From Firmicutes bacterium UBA2598 (GTDB lineage Bacteria; Bacillota; PH28-bin88), in the NCBI GenBank assembly GCA_002339345.1, contig DDKM01000030.1:1-49589 (forward strand): a stretch of DNA of 49,589 bases, written 5' to 3'. The notes beneath the pieces are model-generated. The model was not told where the DNA came from, did not search any database, and was given only the letters and a program-made list of their open reading frames with translations. This document shows, in pieces, positions 17,268 to 25,680 of this stretch. The translations under genes were made by a program, and so were the position numbers. Each line of letters begins with the position of its first letter. Position 1 is the first letter of the stretch.

Positions 17268-18221
17268 CTACATGTCAATGGCCACGATCTTGCGGATGAG
17301 CACGATGCCCAATATTTCCGCCAGCACACCAATAGTCAATAACAGGAAACCGATGGGATGGTTAACCAACATCCCGATATAGGCTGGGTTGAAGGCGATT
17401 AAAAAGGCGGCCAGTACAAAGGGCAAACAGCCGATAATCAGGCCGGAAATCCGCCCTTGTGCCGTCAGTGTCCGGATTTCCCCCTGCATCCGTTCCCGCT
17501 CGGTGATGGTATGCCCGATCTTGTCCAATAGTTCAGCCAGGTTGCCACCCACCTGCCGTTGAATGGACACTGCGGTGATCATTAAGTCCAGTTCCTGGCT
17601 CTGCACCCTCCCGGCCAAATGTTGCAAAGCCTCTTCCACCGTCACCCCGAGGGTGATTTCCTTAATGGTACGGGCCATCTCCGTTCCCAACGGATCCGGC
17701 ATTTCCTTGCTGACCAGTTCCATAGCTTGCAGGAAACCAAACCCCGCCCGTAACGAATTGGCCATAGTGGTTAAGGCTTCTCCCAACTGGCGATCGAAGG
17801 CGATCACCCTACTCCGCCGCCGCCGGCTCAAAATAATTGGTGGTATCAACAGCCCAATCAAGGTAACCTGAATCGCCAGGGCTATGTTTTGGGAGGTGAC
17901 CAGCAATAACAGCCCCGGCACCGCAGCTGTCATGACCCGAAGGCTTATGTATTCATTTACCCGCAGGGGTACATCGGCCTGGGCCAGTTTTCCTTCTACC
18001 CTTTGCAGCCATCCGCTGTGCTTGGTGCCCACAGACCAGCGGGGCCGGTTATTTCCCTTTAAGACAGTTTCTTCTTCCCGCCTGAAGGGACGACTGAACA
18101 GTTCCAGCCGCCTACCAAGGTCTTTGCGGGAGGATTGGGCCAGTTTAAGGAAGGCCCAGGCTGCCAGTGAAGCCGCAACGAAGACCAGTAAAACCGGTCC
18201 TGCAATCCCCATACGCGCCAT
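17268..18221 (-). CDS. tadB: Tad pilus inner-membrane platform protein TadB (T2SF domain)
   Basis: From ATG 18221 the protein has 317 residues, with hydrophobic helices near the N-terminus (about 6-24) and at about 95-130. A T2SF domain follows (FDRQLGEALTTMANSLRAGFGFLQAMELVSKEM), then C-terminal helices. The start shares a base with the tadA stop (TAATG), so the 17-codon upstream extension of the frame is rejected. TadB and TadC are paralogues that work together under TadA. Confidence 0.91.
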   Translation of the reverse strand: MARMGIAGPVLLVFVAASLAAWAFLKLAQSSRKDLGRRLELFSRPFRREEETVLKGNNRPRWSVGTKHSGWLQRVEGKLAQADVPLRVNEYISLRVMTAAVPGLLLLVTSQNIALAIQVTLIGLLIPPIILSRRRRSRVIAFDRQLGEALTTMANSLRAGFGFLQAMELVSKEMPDPLGTEMARTIKEITLGVTVEEALQHLAGRVQSQELDLMITAVSIQRQVGGNLAELLDKIGHTITERERMQGEIRTLTAQGRISGLIIGCLPFVLAAFLIAFNPAYIGMLVNHPIGFLLLTIGVLAEILGIVLIRKIVAIDM

Positions 18222-19606
18222 TAGCCTCCCCTGTACGGACTGAAGATGTGGGCGGGCAAACTGATGCCACACGCTTCCAATCGCTCCATGAACCGCGGCC
18301 GCAGCCCTGTAGAGCGAAAGGCCCCAATTACCTTGCCATTATCATCAATACCCCTTTGGTGGAACTGAAAAAGATCCTGTAAGACGATCACTTCGCCCTC
18401 CATTCCCTGCACCTCAGTAATGTGGGTAATTTTCCGGCTGCCATCCCGCAGGCGGCTTTGCTGCACAATGAGATCCACCGCCGAGGCTATTTGTTCCCTG
18501 ATGGCCCGGACGGGCAAATCCATCCCGGCCATCAACACCATTGTCTCCAGCCTGGACAACATATCCCGGGGAGAGTTGGCGTGGCCGGTGGTCAGTGAGC
18601 CGTCATGGCCGGTGTTCATGGCCTGTAGCATGTCCAGGGCCTCCCCGCTGCGCACTTCTCCCACCACAATCCTGTCCGGGCGCATCCGCAGAGAGTTTTT
18701 GACCAGATGGCGGATGGACACCTCACCCTTTCCTTCCATATTGGCCGGTCGTGTTTCCAGGCGGATAACGTGCTGCTGCCGTAATTGCAGTTCTGCGGCA
18801 TCTTCGATGGTAATGATCCGTTCTCCACTGGGAATAAATGAGGACAAAATGTTCAGGGTGGTGGTCTTTCCAGAGCCGGTACCCCCTGAAACTACAATGT
18901 TTAGGCGGGCCTTGACACAGGCCTCCAGAAACTTGGCCATCTCCTCCGTTAGCGTACCGAACTCCACCAGGTTGTTCACCGTCAAAGGATCCTTGGCAAA
19001 TTTACGGATGGTGATGCTGGGCCCGTTCAGGGCTAAGGGGGGAATGATGGCATTTACCCTGGATCCATCTGGTAATCTGGCATCCACCATGGGACTGCTC
19101 TCATCTATCCGGCGCCCCAATGGAGCTACGATTTTCTCAATGACATGCAGAACGTGGTGGTCATCCCGAAAGGTGACCGGGACCAGTTCCAGTTTGCCCG
19201 CCCTTTCCACAAACACCTGCCTCGGCCCATTCACCATAATTTCCGAAACCGATGCATCGTTTAAAAGCGGCTGGATGGGGCCGTAGCCAACGGCCTCTGC
19301 AACCACTTCCGCTACCAGGTTGTTCCGGTCGGTTCGTGACAATAGCATTCCTTCGGCGGTTGCAACCTCTCCGACCAAAGTCTCCACCTTTTGTCTGATG
19401 GCTTCCCCATCCACTTCCAGGCCTTTACGGTTAGCACGGCCAGCAGGTTGAACAAATTCTTCCACCAGCCGGTGGTGAATCAGTTGTTTCAGATTGGCAT
19501 GGGGATCCTTGCGGGGAATCGTCTTCAGCATCACCGCTTCCCTTTCCACCGGCCCGGTCTCCCCACCACCAGGCAATTCCACTTCCAACCGCCGGAGCAA
19601 GGACAT
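18221..19606 (-). CDS. tadA: Pilus assembly ATPase TadA/CpaF
   Basis: The 461-residue secretion ATPase powers assembly of the Flp pilus. An N-terminal helical domain precedes the CpaF family segment YGPIQPLLNDASVSEIMVNG (about 108-127). Walker A is GGTGSGKTT (241-249), then IEDAAELQL (Asp box), RIVVGEVRSGEALDMLQAM (Walker B region) and SLTTGHANSP (His box). It is cytoplasmic and hexameric by family knowledge. It follows the TadZ gene by 16 bases. Confidence 0.95.
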   Translation of the reverse strand: MSLLRRLEVELPGGGETGPVEREAVMLKTIPRKDPHANLKQLIHHRLVEEFVQPAGRANRKGLEVDGEAIRQKVETLVGEVATAEGMLLSRTDRNNLVAEVVAEAVGYGPIQPLLNDASVSEIMVNGPRQVFVERAGKLELVPVTFRDDHHVLHVIEKIVAPLGRRIDESSPMVDARLPDGSRVNAIIPPLALNGPSITIRKFAKDPLTVNNLVEFGTLTEEMAKFLEACVKARLNIVVSGGTGSGKTTTLNILSSFIPSGERIITIEDAAELQLRQQHVIRLETRPANMEGKGEVSIRHLVKNSLRMRPDRIVVGEVRSGEALDMLQAMNTGHDGSLTTGHANSPRDMLSRLETMVLMAGMDLPVRAIREQIASAVDLIVQQSRLRDGSRKITHITEVQGMEGEVIVLQDLFQFHQRGIDDNGKVIGAFRSTGLRPRFMERLEACGISLPAHIFSPYRGG

Positions 19607-19622
19607 CTTCCCAAGTCCCCCC

Positions 19623-20822
19623 TTACAAGCTCAAGATCCGCCTAACCAGGCTTTTTTTGGCTACCGTATCCGACTTGGTTTCCCCCCTTACCCACTCCAC
19701 CAAGCCGGCCAGACTCCTGCTGATCCCGGTATTGGCATGGGCCAGTACAACGGGAATGCCCTTATTCAGACAACCAAGCACCAGGTTGGGATCCCATTCC
19801 ACCTCCCCCGCTACCGGCAAACCCAAGGCCCGTTCCGCCTCTGCCACGGGAATGGAGGCCGGCAGGACCGGCCCGTTAAACACCGCTGCTGCTTTTGCTT
19901 TCAGACCAAGGGACAGTAAAATATCTACCGTAACCCTGGCCGCCTTCAGGGAAGCCAGATCCCGGCCAGCCACCAAGAGGACATAATCTGCCATCTCCAT
20001 GGCATCCAAGGCGTGATCATTTAGACCCGCAGCACAATCCACCACCAGCCACTGGTTGTGATCACCCAAAGCTTTGAGCACTCGTTTCGCCAATTCCGGT
20101 GTAACCAGCTCCGCCTCCTGGGGATTGGGTGGGGCCAACAATGCCTGTAAACCGGAAAAATGCGGAGTCAGGTAACCATCAAGATGTTCGGCGTCCAAAT
20201 CTTCTTGCACACCGGCCAGCTCCCCCCAATGTCGGATAGGCTTCAGGTTCAGCATCAAACCGATATCCCCAAATTGTAGGTCGAGATCCACCAAGACTAC
20301 TCGGTCTTTGGCCTGCTGGGCCAACCCAATAGCCAGGTTCGCGGCGATGGTTGTCCTCCCCACCCCGCCCTTAGGACCCACAACTGCCACCATTTTCCGC
20401 CTTTTAGGCAACGAACCCGTCCCTGACCCGGTCTGCTCCTGGCGTATCCGCTGCAATTCCACCACCCGCTTGATGGTGGTAACCAGTTCCTCTGCCCCGA
20501 AGGGCTTGATCAGATATTCACTGGCTCCCGCCAGCATGGCCTTTTTCAAATACTCATGCTCGCCCTGGATAGATACCATGATGATGGCTGTCTGGGGAAC
20601 CAGGATAGTAATTCTCTGGGTGGCGGTGATGCCATCCATTCCCGGCATGTTAATATCCATCAAAACCACGTCCGGCTGCAACTGAGCAGCCAGCCGCACC
20701 GCTTCCTCCCCGTTGCCAGCCTCACCCACCACCGTGAAATGCCCCTCCAGGCTTAACAGGCGCTGGATTTCGGTACGGGTTTGGGGGATGTCATCCGCGA
20801 CCAGTATCCGGATTTTACTCAC
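19623..20822 (-). CDS. tadZ: Receiver-TadZ/CpaE fusion: response-regulator domain plus MinD/ParA-like ATPase
   Basis: From GTG 20822 (ribosome-binding site AAGGAGG) the protein has 399 residues. Residues 1-125 are a CheY-like receiver with its full acidic pocket: Asp10-Asp11, phospho-acceptor Asp56 in VLMDINMPGMDG, and Lys106 in YLIKPFG. After a short linker, an ATPase domain starts at about 143 with the deviant Walker A KGGVGRTT (151-158) and continues through VLVDLDLQFGDIGLMLNL. TadZ/CpaE positions Tad pili at the cell pole. Many TadZ proteins keep only a degenerate receiver-like domain, so an intact one suggests real phospho-control. Confidence 0.92.
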   Translation of the reverse strand: MSKIRILVADDIPQTRTEIQRLLSLEGHFTVVGEAGNGEEAVRLAAQLQPDVVLMDINMPGMDGITATQRITILVPQTAIIMVSIQGEHEYLKKAMLAGASEYLIKPFGAEELVTTIKRVVELQRIRQEQTGSGTGSLPKRRKMVAVVGPKGGVGRTTIAANLAIGLAQQAKDRVVLVDLDLQFGDIGLMLNLKPIRHWGELAGVQEDLDAEHLDGYLTPHFSGLQALLAPPNPQEAELVTPELAKRVLKALGDHNQWLVVDCAAGLNDHALDAMEMADYVLLVAGRDLASLKAARVTVDILLSLGLKAKAAAVFNGPVLPASIPVAEAERALGLPVAGEVEWDPNLVLGCLNKGIPVVLAHANTGISRSLAGLVEWVRGETKSDTVAKKSLVRRILSL

Positions 20823-20836
20823 CTCCACTTCCTCCT

Positions 20837-21550
20837 TTACTGCCCGATGTTCCTCAACCACAAGGCCGGCAGTTCCACCTTATTCTCCGCCACCGCAGGC
20901 CGCAGCATCAGTTTTAGCCGGCCCTTTTCCGCCGCCAGGGTGATGGCCTGACCCTCCGCTGGAGTAACCTCCAGGGTTATGGTACCCATTTCCTTCACCG
21001 GCTCGGCAGAGCGATCCCGGGCCAGCCATCCCCCAACTGCCAGGACCCGGATATCCTGCACCAGAAGATTGGTCTGGGGTTGCTCCTGCCCGCCCGGACC
21101 GGGAATCTCCACTGTGGCCAGCACATCTACGGTGTCACCGGGAACCAGGAATCCCCCGACCCCCATCACCGGATCGGCAGAAAGGGCGATGGCCCTTTTG
21201 CCCGGTCTGATGTTGTAGGAAAGACCACGTTTAATGTCATCGGCGTTGACTACCCTGGTCTTTAAAAGCTGTTCCCCTGGCACCAGGCTGGTAGTGGTGA
21301 TACCACCGAGCACCTCCTTTTTTTCCCTTGCCGCATCGTTATGTACATAGGGTTTAGGCACCTGGATTTCCACCAGCATTTCCGCTGAAAGGCGAGTACG
21401 AGCCGGGATCTGTTCCCTGACGGTGATGACACTGATAAACTCCTGTCCGGCCACAGCCTGGCGCTGGACATTCTGAATGTAAACATAGACTGAGCCGGCC
21501 GCGACTAGGCCCAAGATGATGGATAGTGCTACCATCAGTTTTGGTTTCAT
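20837..21550 (-). CDS. rcpC: Flp pilus assembly protein RcpC/CpaB (SAF domain)
   Basis: The 237-residue protein has an N-terminal membrane anchor (about 6-25), a SAF/beta-clip domain (about 40-105, with IPARTRLSAEMLVEIQVPKPY and TSLVPGEQLLKTRVV) and the RcpC/CpaB domain (RPGKRAIALSADPVMGVGGFLVPGDTVDVLATV). In Gram-negative bacteria it sits in the periplasm near the secretin. Here no secretin gene is seen, so it probably works at the wall side of the membrane. It lies 9 bases after the TadG-like gene. Confidence 0.9.
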   Translation of the reverse strand: MKPKLMVALSIILGLVAAGSVYVYIQNVQRQAVAGQEFISVITVREQIPARTRLSAEMLVEIQVPKPYVHNDAAREKKEVLGGITTTSLVPGEQLLKTRVVNADDIKRGLSYNIRPGKRAIALSADPVMGVGGFLVPGDTVDVLATVEIPGPGGQEQPQTNLLVQDIRVLAVGGWLARDRSAEPVKEMGTITLEVTPAEGQAITLAAEKGRLKLMLRPAVAENKVELPALWLRNIGQ

Positions 21551-21559
21551 TGCTGCACC

Positions 21560-22498
21560 TCACTGCACCAGGATAACCCCGCGAAAACCGTAATCACCCA
21601 GGGTCGGGTCAGGGCTACCCACCCCCAAATTTGGCACAAAATATCCATAAACCGTGCTTTCATTACCGTTCCCCTCAACCTTGTCCACATGGAAGGGAGC
21701 AAAACCAACGATCTCCACTTCCTTGATTTGTTTGATGCTACCGTTGATCTTTTTGAAAATGGGTACTACCAGCAGGTGTTTACAGTTGCGCGAAAAGCTT
21801 TCCACACTGCAGTTCAGGCCATCGGGACATGAATCAATCCGGATGTCCAACGCCCTCTTGGTAGGGCCGGACATGTTACCGGTCTCGGTGGCCAGCCGGT
21901 CACCCACCCTGAGCACCCCTTTATAGCCGTCACGTAGGTTTTCCTCGTAACGGGAAGCACCAGAACCCCCAATGGACAGGGCACCGTAGTTGCCGGATCC
22001 GAGGGGAGACTCATAGGTACCGGCCGGCTGTTTCAGCACATAACGGACACCATCCTTGAGCTGGTGTTCCTCCACCCCAAAGGGAGCCACACCAATGGCG
22101 CTGCCCAGGGGTGCGACCATGGCCACCGCCCTAGCAGACACTTCTCCCCAGTTTTGGCCCAAGAACCGTCCGAAAAGCAGTGGCCGTTCCAATTTCGCCC
22201 GTACTTCCAGGGTCTTCCCTCCCGGCAGCACCTCAGCCTGCAGATCAGTGATCTGGTTCAGGCTGCCATAGTTTAAAGCGGTTTCCACCGCCCTGCCGGG
22301 ATGCAAGGGTAGTTCCTGGGCACCAGCCAGACCGGCGGCATCAACGGCCGTAGTCAACCGGGCCCGATCCAGATATAACAGCCCGGCATCCACCACCAGG
22401 GCCGCCATACCAAACAGTACCATGGCCGCAACGGCCAGCAAAACAGCGATACCACCCTTTTCATTGCTCGAGGACTGCCGCAACCTGCCTGACATCAT
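21560..22498 (-). CDS. tadG: TadG-like pilus-assembly protein (Tad domain)
   Basis: The 312-residue product starts with a short cytoplasmic segment, then a Tad-type hydrophobic helix (GGIAVLLAVAAMVLFGMAALVVDAG cut at about 15-39) and the LLYLDRARLTTAVDAAGLAGAQEL segment typical of TadE/G-like proteins. The rest is predicted extracytoplasmic and has no recognised domain. Family members are thought to be pilus-associated or cell-surface components. The symbol is by position and N-terminal homology only. Confidence 0.8.
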   Translation of the reverse strand: MMSGRLRQSSSNEKGGIAVLLAVAAMVLFGMAALVVDAGLLYLDRARLTTAVDAAGLAGAQELPLHPGRAVETALNYGSLNQITDLQAEVLPGGKTLEVRAKLERPLLFGRFLGQNWGEVSARAVAMVAPLGSAIGVAPFGVEEHQLKDGVRYVLKQPAGTYESPLGSGNYGALSIGGSGASRYEENLRDGYKGVLRVGDRLATETGNMSGPTKRALDIRIDSCPDGLNCSVESFSRNCKHLLVVPIFKKINGSIKQIKEVEIVGFAPFHVDKVEGNGNESTVYGYFVPNLGVGSPDPTLGDYGFRGVILVQ

Positions 22499-22507
22499 GA
22501 TCCCCCA

Positions 22508-22909
22508 TTACTCCACTCGCATGGTGGTACTGGCTGAAACATGAAAGGTACCGCCCGCCCAGGATGACAAAACCGGCGCATATATAGTCACCTGGTAAGT
22601 GGCGGATACCGTTACTTCGGCTCCCCGCTGTCTCTGCCCCGGTGGATTGATTTGCACCACCAGCAGATCGGGGCTCAGCATGGTGGCTGAGTCCATTACC
22701 CTCTGGACGATCATAGTATCGGTGCCCCCCAGGGCCGCCACCCGCGCCCCTTCCCGCACCGCATGGGTAACATTCAAATAACTACCGAAAATGCGGCCGC
22801 CTTCCACCATACCGAACAACAGCATCACCAGTACCGGTAGCACCAGGGCCAGTTCCACCACCGCCTGACCCCTTTGGCCCAAATCCTTTGTTCTTTTCCT
22901 GATCACCAT
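22508..22909 (-). CDS. tadE: TadE-like pseudopilin
   Basis: The 133-residue protein has a class-3-type prepilin N-terminus: cleavage is predicted after Gly14 (GQRG|QAVVEL), with Glu at +5 and a hydrophobic helix (LALVLPVLVMLLFGMVE). The TadV peptidase encoded just upstream should process it. Its ATG overlaps the tadV end by 7 bases. Confidence 0.88.
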   Translation of the reverse strand: MVIRKRTKDLGQRGQAVVELALVLPVLVMLLFGMVEGGRIFGSYLNVTHAVREGARVAALGGTDTMIVQRVMDSATMLSPDLLVVQINPPGQRQRGAEVTVSATYQVTIYAPVLSSWAGGTFHVSASTTMRVE

Positions 22910-23412
22910 AAGCTCGCCACCAATACACCTACGGCCAGGGCCATACCATAGGGGAGCCCCGGAGCGCCCGGTTCGGGCGCCAGTTGTAGGGCGGTCCGGT
23001 CACGGAAACCGGTGGCCAGCATAATCCAGAGCCAACGCCCAACCCGAACCAGGCCAGGTACCAACCGGCTGGTGGCCACCAGCATCACCACTGCCATCAC
23101 TCCCCCTGCCACCGCCCCTGCCAGCAGGGTTTTAACGGCAAACAGGGGCCCGCTCCATGCCCCCACGGCCGCCAGGAATTTCACATCCCCGGCACCCATG
23201 CCGCCTGCGGCGAAGGGGATTAGTAGCAACAAGACTCCGGTTACCAAACCGCCGAAGGCAGTTAGTAGACCGGGTATCCCCCCTTGGTATCCCTGCCATA
23301 TAATACCGCTGACAATGGCCGGCATTACCACCATGTTGGGTATCCGTCGCCAGCGCCAGTCAGTGTAACAGCAATAAAGACAACCCGCACCCAAGATCCA
23401 TTCCATACCCAT
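22903..23412 (-). CDS. tadV: Prepilin peptidase TadV/CpaA (A24 family)
   Basis: From ATG 23412 the protein has 169 residues and about six hydrophobic segments. The two catalytic aspartates of A24 peptidases are in YTDWRWRRIPN (about residue 17) and in the G-x-G-D motif GMGAGDVKFLAA (about 75). It lacks the methylase domain of full-length PilD, as usual for TadV. The frame is open another 25 codons upstream; ATG 23412 has a G-rich ribosome-binding site (GACGGGGGTG). It should cleave Flp and TadE. Confidence 0.9.
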   Translation of the reverse strand: MGMEWILGAGCLYCCYTDWRWRRIPNMVVMPAIVSGIIWQGYQGGIPGLLTAFGGLVTGVLLLLIPFAAGGMGAGDVKFLAAVGAWSGPLFAVKTLLAGAVAGGVMAVVMLVATSRLVPGLVRVGRWLWIMLATGFRDRTALQLAPEPGAPGLPYGMALAVGVLVASLW

Positions 23413-23503
23413 GACACCCCCGTCCCTTCGGGTAGCACGGGACCCTACCCGGCAATCCAAGTAGGGTCCCTTGAATTTAAAGTCCATCTTTAGTTAACCA
23501 GGC

Positions 23504-23692
23504 CTATTGGGCCGTATTCGGATCAGTTCCCTTTAGTCCAGTTACCACATTACCAAAAATAGTTTTTAGTTCGTTTCCCATTGCCACCAACGCACCGATA
23601 ACCACCACTGCCACCAGGGCTAAAATCAATCCGTATTCCGTCATGCCCTGGCCGCTCTCCTCCCGGACCAGCCGCTGCATCAGGGTTGCCAT
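23504..23692 (-). CDS. flp: Flp-family type IVb pilin
   Basis: The 62-residue prepilin is the major subunit candidate. Cleavage is predicted after Gly14 (EESG|QGMTEYG), putting the conserved Glu-Tyr at +5/+6, followed by the hydrophobic helix LILALVAVVVIGALVAM. Small size and the GLKGTDPNTAQ polar tail fit the Flp family. It is the first gene of the Tad operon, with a strong GGGGAGGT ribosome-binding site, so the most abundant product is encoded promoter-proximally. Confidence 0.95.
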   Translation of the reverse strand: MATLMQRLVREESGQGMTEYGLILALVAVVVIGALVAMGNELKTIFGNVVTGLKGTDPNTAQ

Positions 23693-23731
23693 ACTTTTCT
23701 TACCTCCCCGTTTGGTATTTCTTGTGGTACA

Positions 23732-23740
23732 ATCATAACA
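23732..23740 (-). promoter_or_regulatory. Extended -10 promoter candidate for the flp/Tad operon
   Basis: On the minus strand TGTTATGAT reads as an extended -10 (TGn + TATGAT, 5/6 to TATAAT), about 40 bases before the flp start codon. There is no good -35 hexamer 16-18 bases upstream, which would fit an activator-dependent or extended -10 promoter. Confidence 0.4.
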
Positions 23741-23793
23741 CCTTCAGCAAGGAGCTCCCATCCGGCAATGGCCTTATCTTGGGCTGGGAAGAT

Positions 23794-23821
23794 GGTCCTA
23801 CCCCCCACCCTCCTTAGGACC
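23794..23821 (-). repeat. 7-bp perfect inverted repeat with G-rich loop upstream of flp
   Basis: On the minus strand GGTCCTA and TAGGACC flank a 14-base purine-rich loop (AGGAGGGTGGGGGG). The structure lies between the degU terminator and the flp promoter candidate. It could be a regulator site or RNA hairpin; it has no U-tract. Confidence 0.45.
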
Positions 23822-23826
23822 CAAAC

Positions 23827-23850
23827 AAAAAACCGCCCAGAGTTGGGCGG
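23827..23850 (-). terminator. Rho-independent terminator after degU
   Basis: The stem CCGCCCA / TGGGCGG with a 4-base loop is followed on the minus strand by TTTTTT, starting 2 bases after the degU stop. It separates degSU transcription from the pilus operon. Confidence 0.85.
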
Positions 23851-23851
23851 G

Positions 23852-24490
23852 TTAGGGATCCACCAGGCGATGCCGGACCGCATACAAGGCGGCCTGGGTA
23901 CGGTCATTGACATTCAGTTTGCGGAAAATATTGGAGATATGGTTCTTGACTGTCTTTTCACTGATGCAAAGATTATCAGCGATATGTTTGTTGGGCTCCC
24001 CCCGGGCGATGTGGATAAGCACTTCCAGTTCCCGCTCCGTTAGTTTTTCCTCCCCACCCTCATCCCGGCGGCGGAGTTGGCCGAACATCTTACTGGTCAC
24101 TGCTGGGTGGATGACGGAATTACCCGCTGCCACATCACGCACCGCCCGGATCAGGCCCGGTGCCTCAATGTCCTTTAAAACATAACCGGAAACACCCGCC
24201 TGAATCAATTCCAACACATAAGCCTCATCATCATGGATGGTCAGTGCAATGATGGAGGCGGCCGGGATTTCCCGGCGGATAGCCTTTGTTGCTTCGATGC
24301 CGTTCAACACCGGCATATTGATGTCCATCAGGATGATGCGGGGGCGGTATAGACGGGCCAATTCCACGGCCTGTACCCCGTTGGCCGCTTCTGCCACTAC
24401 CTGAAAATCGGGTTCCAGTTCCAGGATTTTACGCAATCCTTCCCTGATCAGGGCGTGGTCATCTACAAGCATGATTGAAACCAGCGACAT
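23852..24490 (-). CDS. degU: DegU-like NarL/FixJ response regulator
   Basis: The 212-residue protein has a receiver domain (1-120) with Asp10-Asp11 and phospho-acceptor Asp56 (ILMDINMP) and Lys in YVLKDIE. A LuxR-type HTH is at about 147-210 (LTERELEVLIHIARGEPNKHIA, then SEKTVKNHISNIFRKLNV). It pairs with the DegS-like kinase 14 bases upstream. DegU controls motility, exoprotein and surface genes in Bacillus; here its position directly before the flp operon suggests regulation of the pilus (inference). Confidence 0.9.
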   Translation of the reverse strand: MSLVSIMLVDDHALIREGLRKILELEPDFQVVAEAANGVQAVELARLYRPRIILMDINMPVLNGIEATKAIRREIPAASIIALTIHDDEAYVLELIQAGVSGYVLKDIEAPGLIRAVRDVAAGNSVIHPAVTSKMFGQLRRRDEGGEEKLTERELEVLIHIARGEPNKHIADNLCISEKTVKNHISNIFRKLNVNDRTQAALYAVRHRLVDP

Positions 24491-24504
24491 CTCTCTTCAC
24501 CCCC

Positions 24505-25647
24505 CTAGCTTTTCACCGGCAACTGGGCAATGATCTGGGTACCCTTACCCAGGGTACTGCGGAGGGATAGTTTTCCCTCCAAAAGCTCCACCCTCTCCCG
24601 CATGCCGATTAACCCGTAGCAATCATGTCCTTTCCCCATTTCCTTTTCCACCTGGAAACCGCAACCATTATCCGCAATTAAAATGTTCACCCAGTCATCG
24701 GCGAACTCCATTCTAACTTGCACCCTGTTCGCCCGCGAGTGCTTTGCCACATTGGACAACGCTTCCTGAAGGATGCGAAAAAGGGCGATCTCCAGGGTAC
24801 TTCCCAGCCTTTTCTCCAAACCCACAATGGCCAGATCCACCTCTATACCGGTTCTGTGCTGAAATTCCATGACATAGCGCTTTAAGGCGGGAACAATCCC
24901 CAAATCGTCCAACACCATGGGGCGGAGATCGAAAATGATCTTGCGCACTTCCTGCAGGCTGGCCTTGACCATCCCCTTCAGTTCCTGCAACTCCTCCTTG
25001 ACCTTGCCCGGGTTGAGGTCCATCAATTTCTCACAAACCTCGGCCCGCATCACCAGGTTGGCCATGGACTGAGCCGGGCCATCGTGGATTTCCCGGGCCA
25101 CCCTTTTTCGCTCCTCCTCCTGGGCCTTGATGATCCTAAGCCCCAGCTGGTATCGCTGCTGCATTTCCTCCAATCTGACACTTAAACCCTGGAGATTACC
25201 ACTTAAATAGGTAAGGGCTACACCAACATTGGCAACCAAGTCTTCCGCCTTGGTCACCGTTTCATCCAGACGGCGCAAGCTAAATTCCAATTGGTCCCGC
25301 CTTAATCTTAACTGTCGTTCCCTTTCCCGCATCAGGCCCAGATTAATCTGTAGATTCCTCGCCTCATCATAGGCTTTTTGCATATCTGCTTCCGAATACC
25401 TTTGAAAGTTTTTACTGACCTCCATTAACCGCCGGCGTGCAGACTTCTCCTGTCGTTCCAGCCGATCCACCTCATCAATGGTTTCCAAGGTCTGTTGTTT
25501 AACAATGTCCAGCTCTGTTTTCAGCCTATTGCGTTCAATCCTGGCCGACTCTGCTATGTCATAGATCTGCTCTTTGGCCTTTTCCACAGCGGCCACAGTT
25601 TCCTTGATCACTTGATCCAGGATATTGGCCTCTATCTCCATGTCCAT
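24505..25647 (-). CDS. degS: DegS-like cytoplasmic sensor histidine kinase
   Basis: The 380-residue kinase has no transmembrane segment. Residues 1-165 are the DegS-type helical/coiled-coil sensor. The HisKA_3 dimerisation region carries the phosphorylated His188 in VAREIHDGPAQSM. The HATPase domain follows, with ADNGCGFQVE and GLIGMRERVELLEGKL. The length and order match Bacillus DegS. It starts at ATG 25647 behind TGGAGTGG. Confidence 0.92.
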   Translation of the reverse strand: MDMEIEANILDQVIKETVAAVEKAKEQIYDIAESARIERNRLKTELDIVKQQTLETIDEVDRLERQEKSARRRLMEVSKNFQRYSEADMQKAYDEARNLQINLGLMRERERQLRLRRDQLEFSLRRLDETVTKAEDLVANVGVALTYLSGNLQGLSVRLEEMQQRYQLGLRIIKAQEEERKRVAREIHDGPAQSMANLVMRAEVCEKLMDLNPGKVKEELQELKGMVKASLQEVRKIIFDLRPMVLDDLGIVPALKRYVMEFQHRTGIEVDLAIVGLEKRLGSTLEIALFRILQEALSNVAKHSRANRVQVRMEFADDWVNILIADNGCGFQVEKEMGKGHDCYGLIGMRERVELLEGKLSLRSTLGKGTQIIAQLPVKS

Positions 25648-25680
25648 CCACTCCAGACAGTTTCACCACTTGCCATATTG

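Noticed and set aside
18420..19286. 288-codon plus-strand open frame
   Set aside because: It is antisense to tadA, whose motifs are complete. Low-complexity Ser/Arg-rich translation is typical of a shadow frame.
23751..23765. Sigma-54-like TGGGAG...TTGC upstream of flp
   Set aside because: The GG and GC elements are separated by 9 bases instead of the strict 10, and -24 box bases do not match well.
23694..23826. Possible cyclic-di-GMP riboswitch ahead of the pilus operon
   Set aside because: The conserved GEMM-I or GEMM-II core sequences and tetraloop receptor are absent; only a simple hairpin is present.
23680..23913. 77-codon minus-strand frame spanning the degU-flp gap
   Set aside because: It runs through the degU terminator hairpin and overlaps the end of degU and start of flp in another frame; no resemblance to a protein family.
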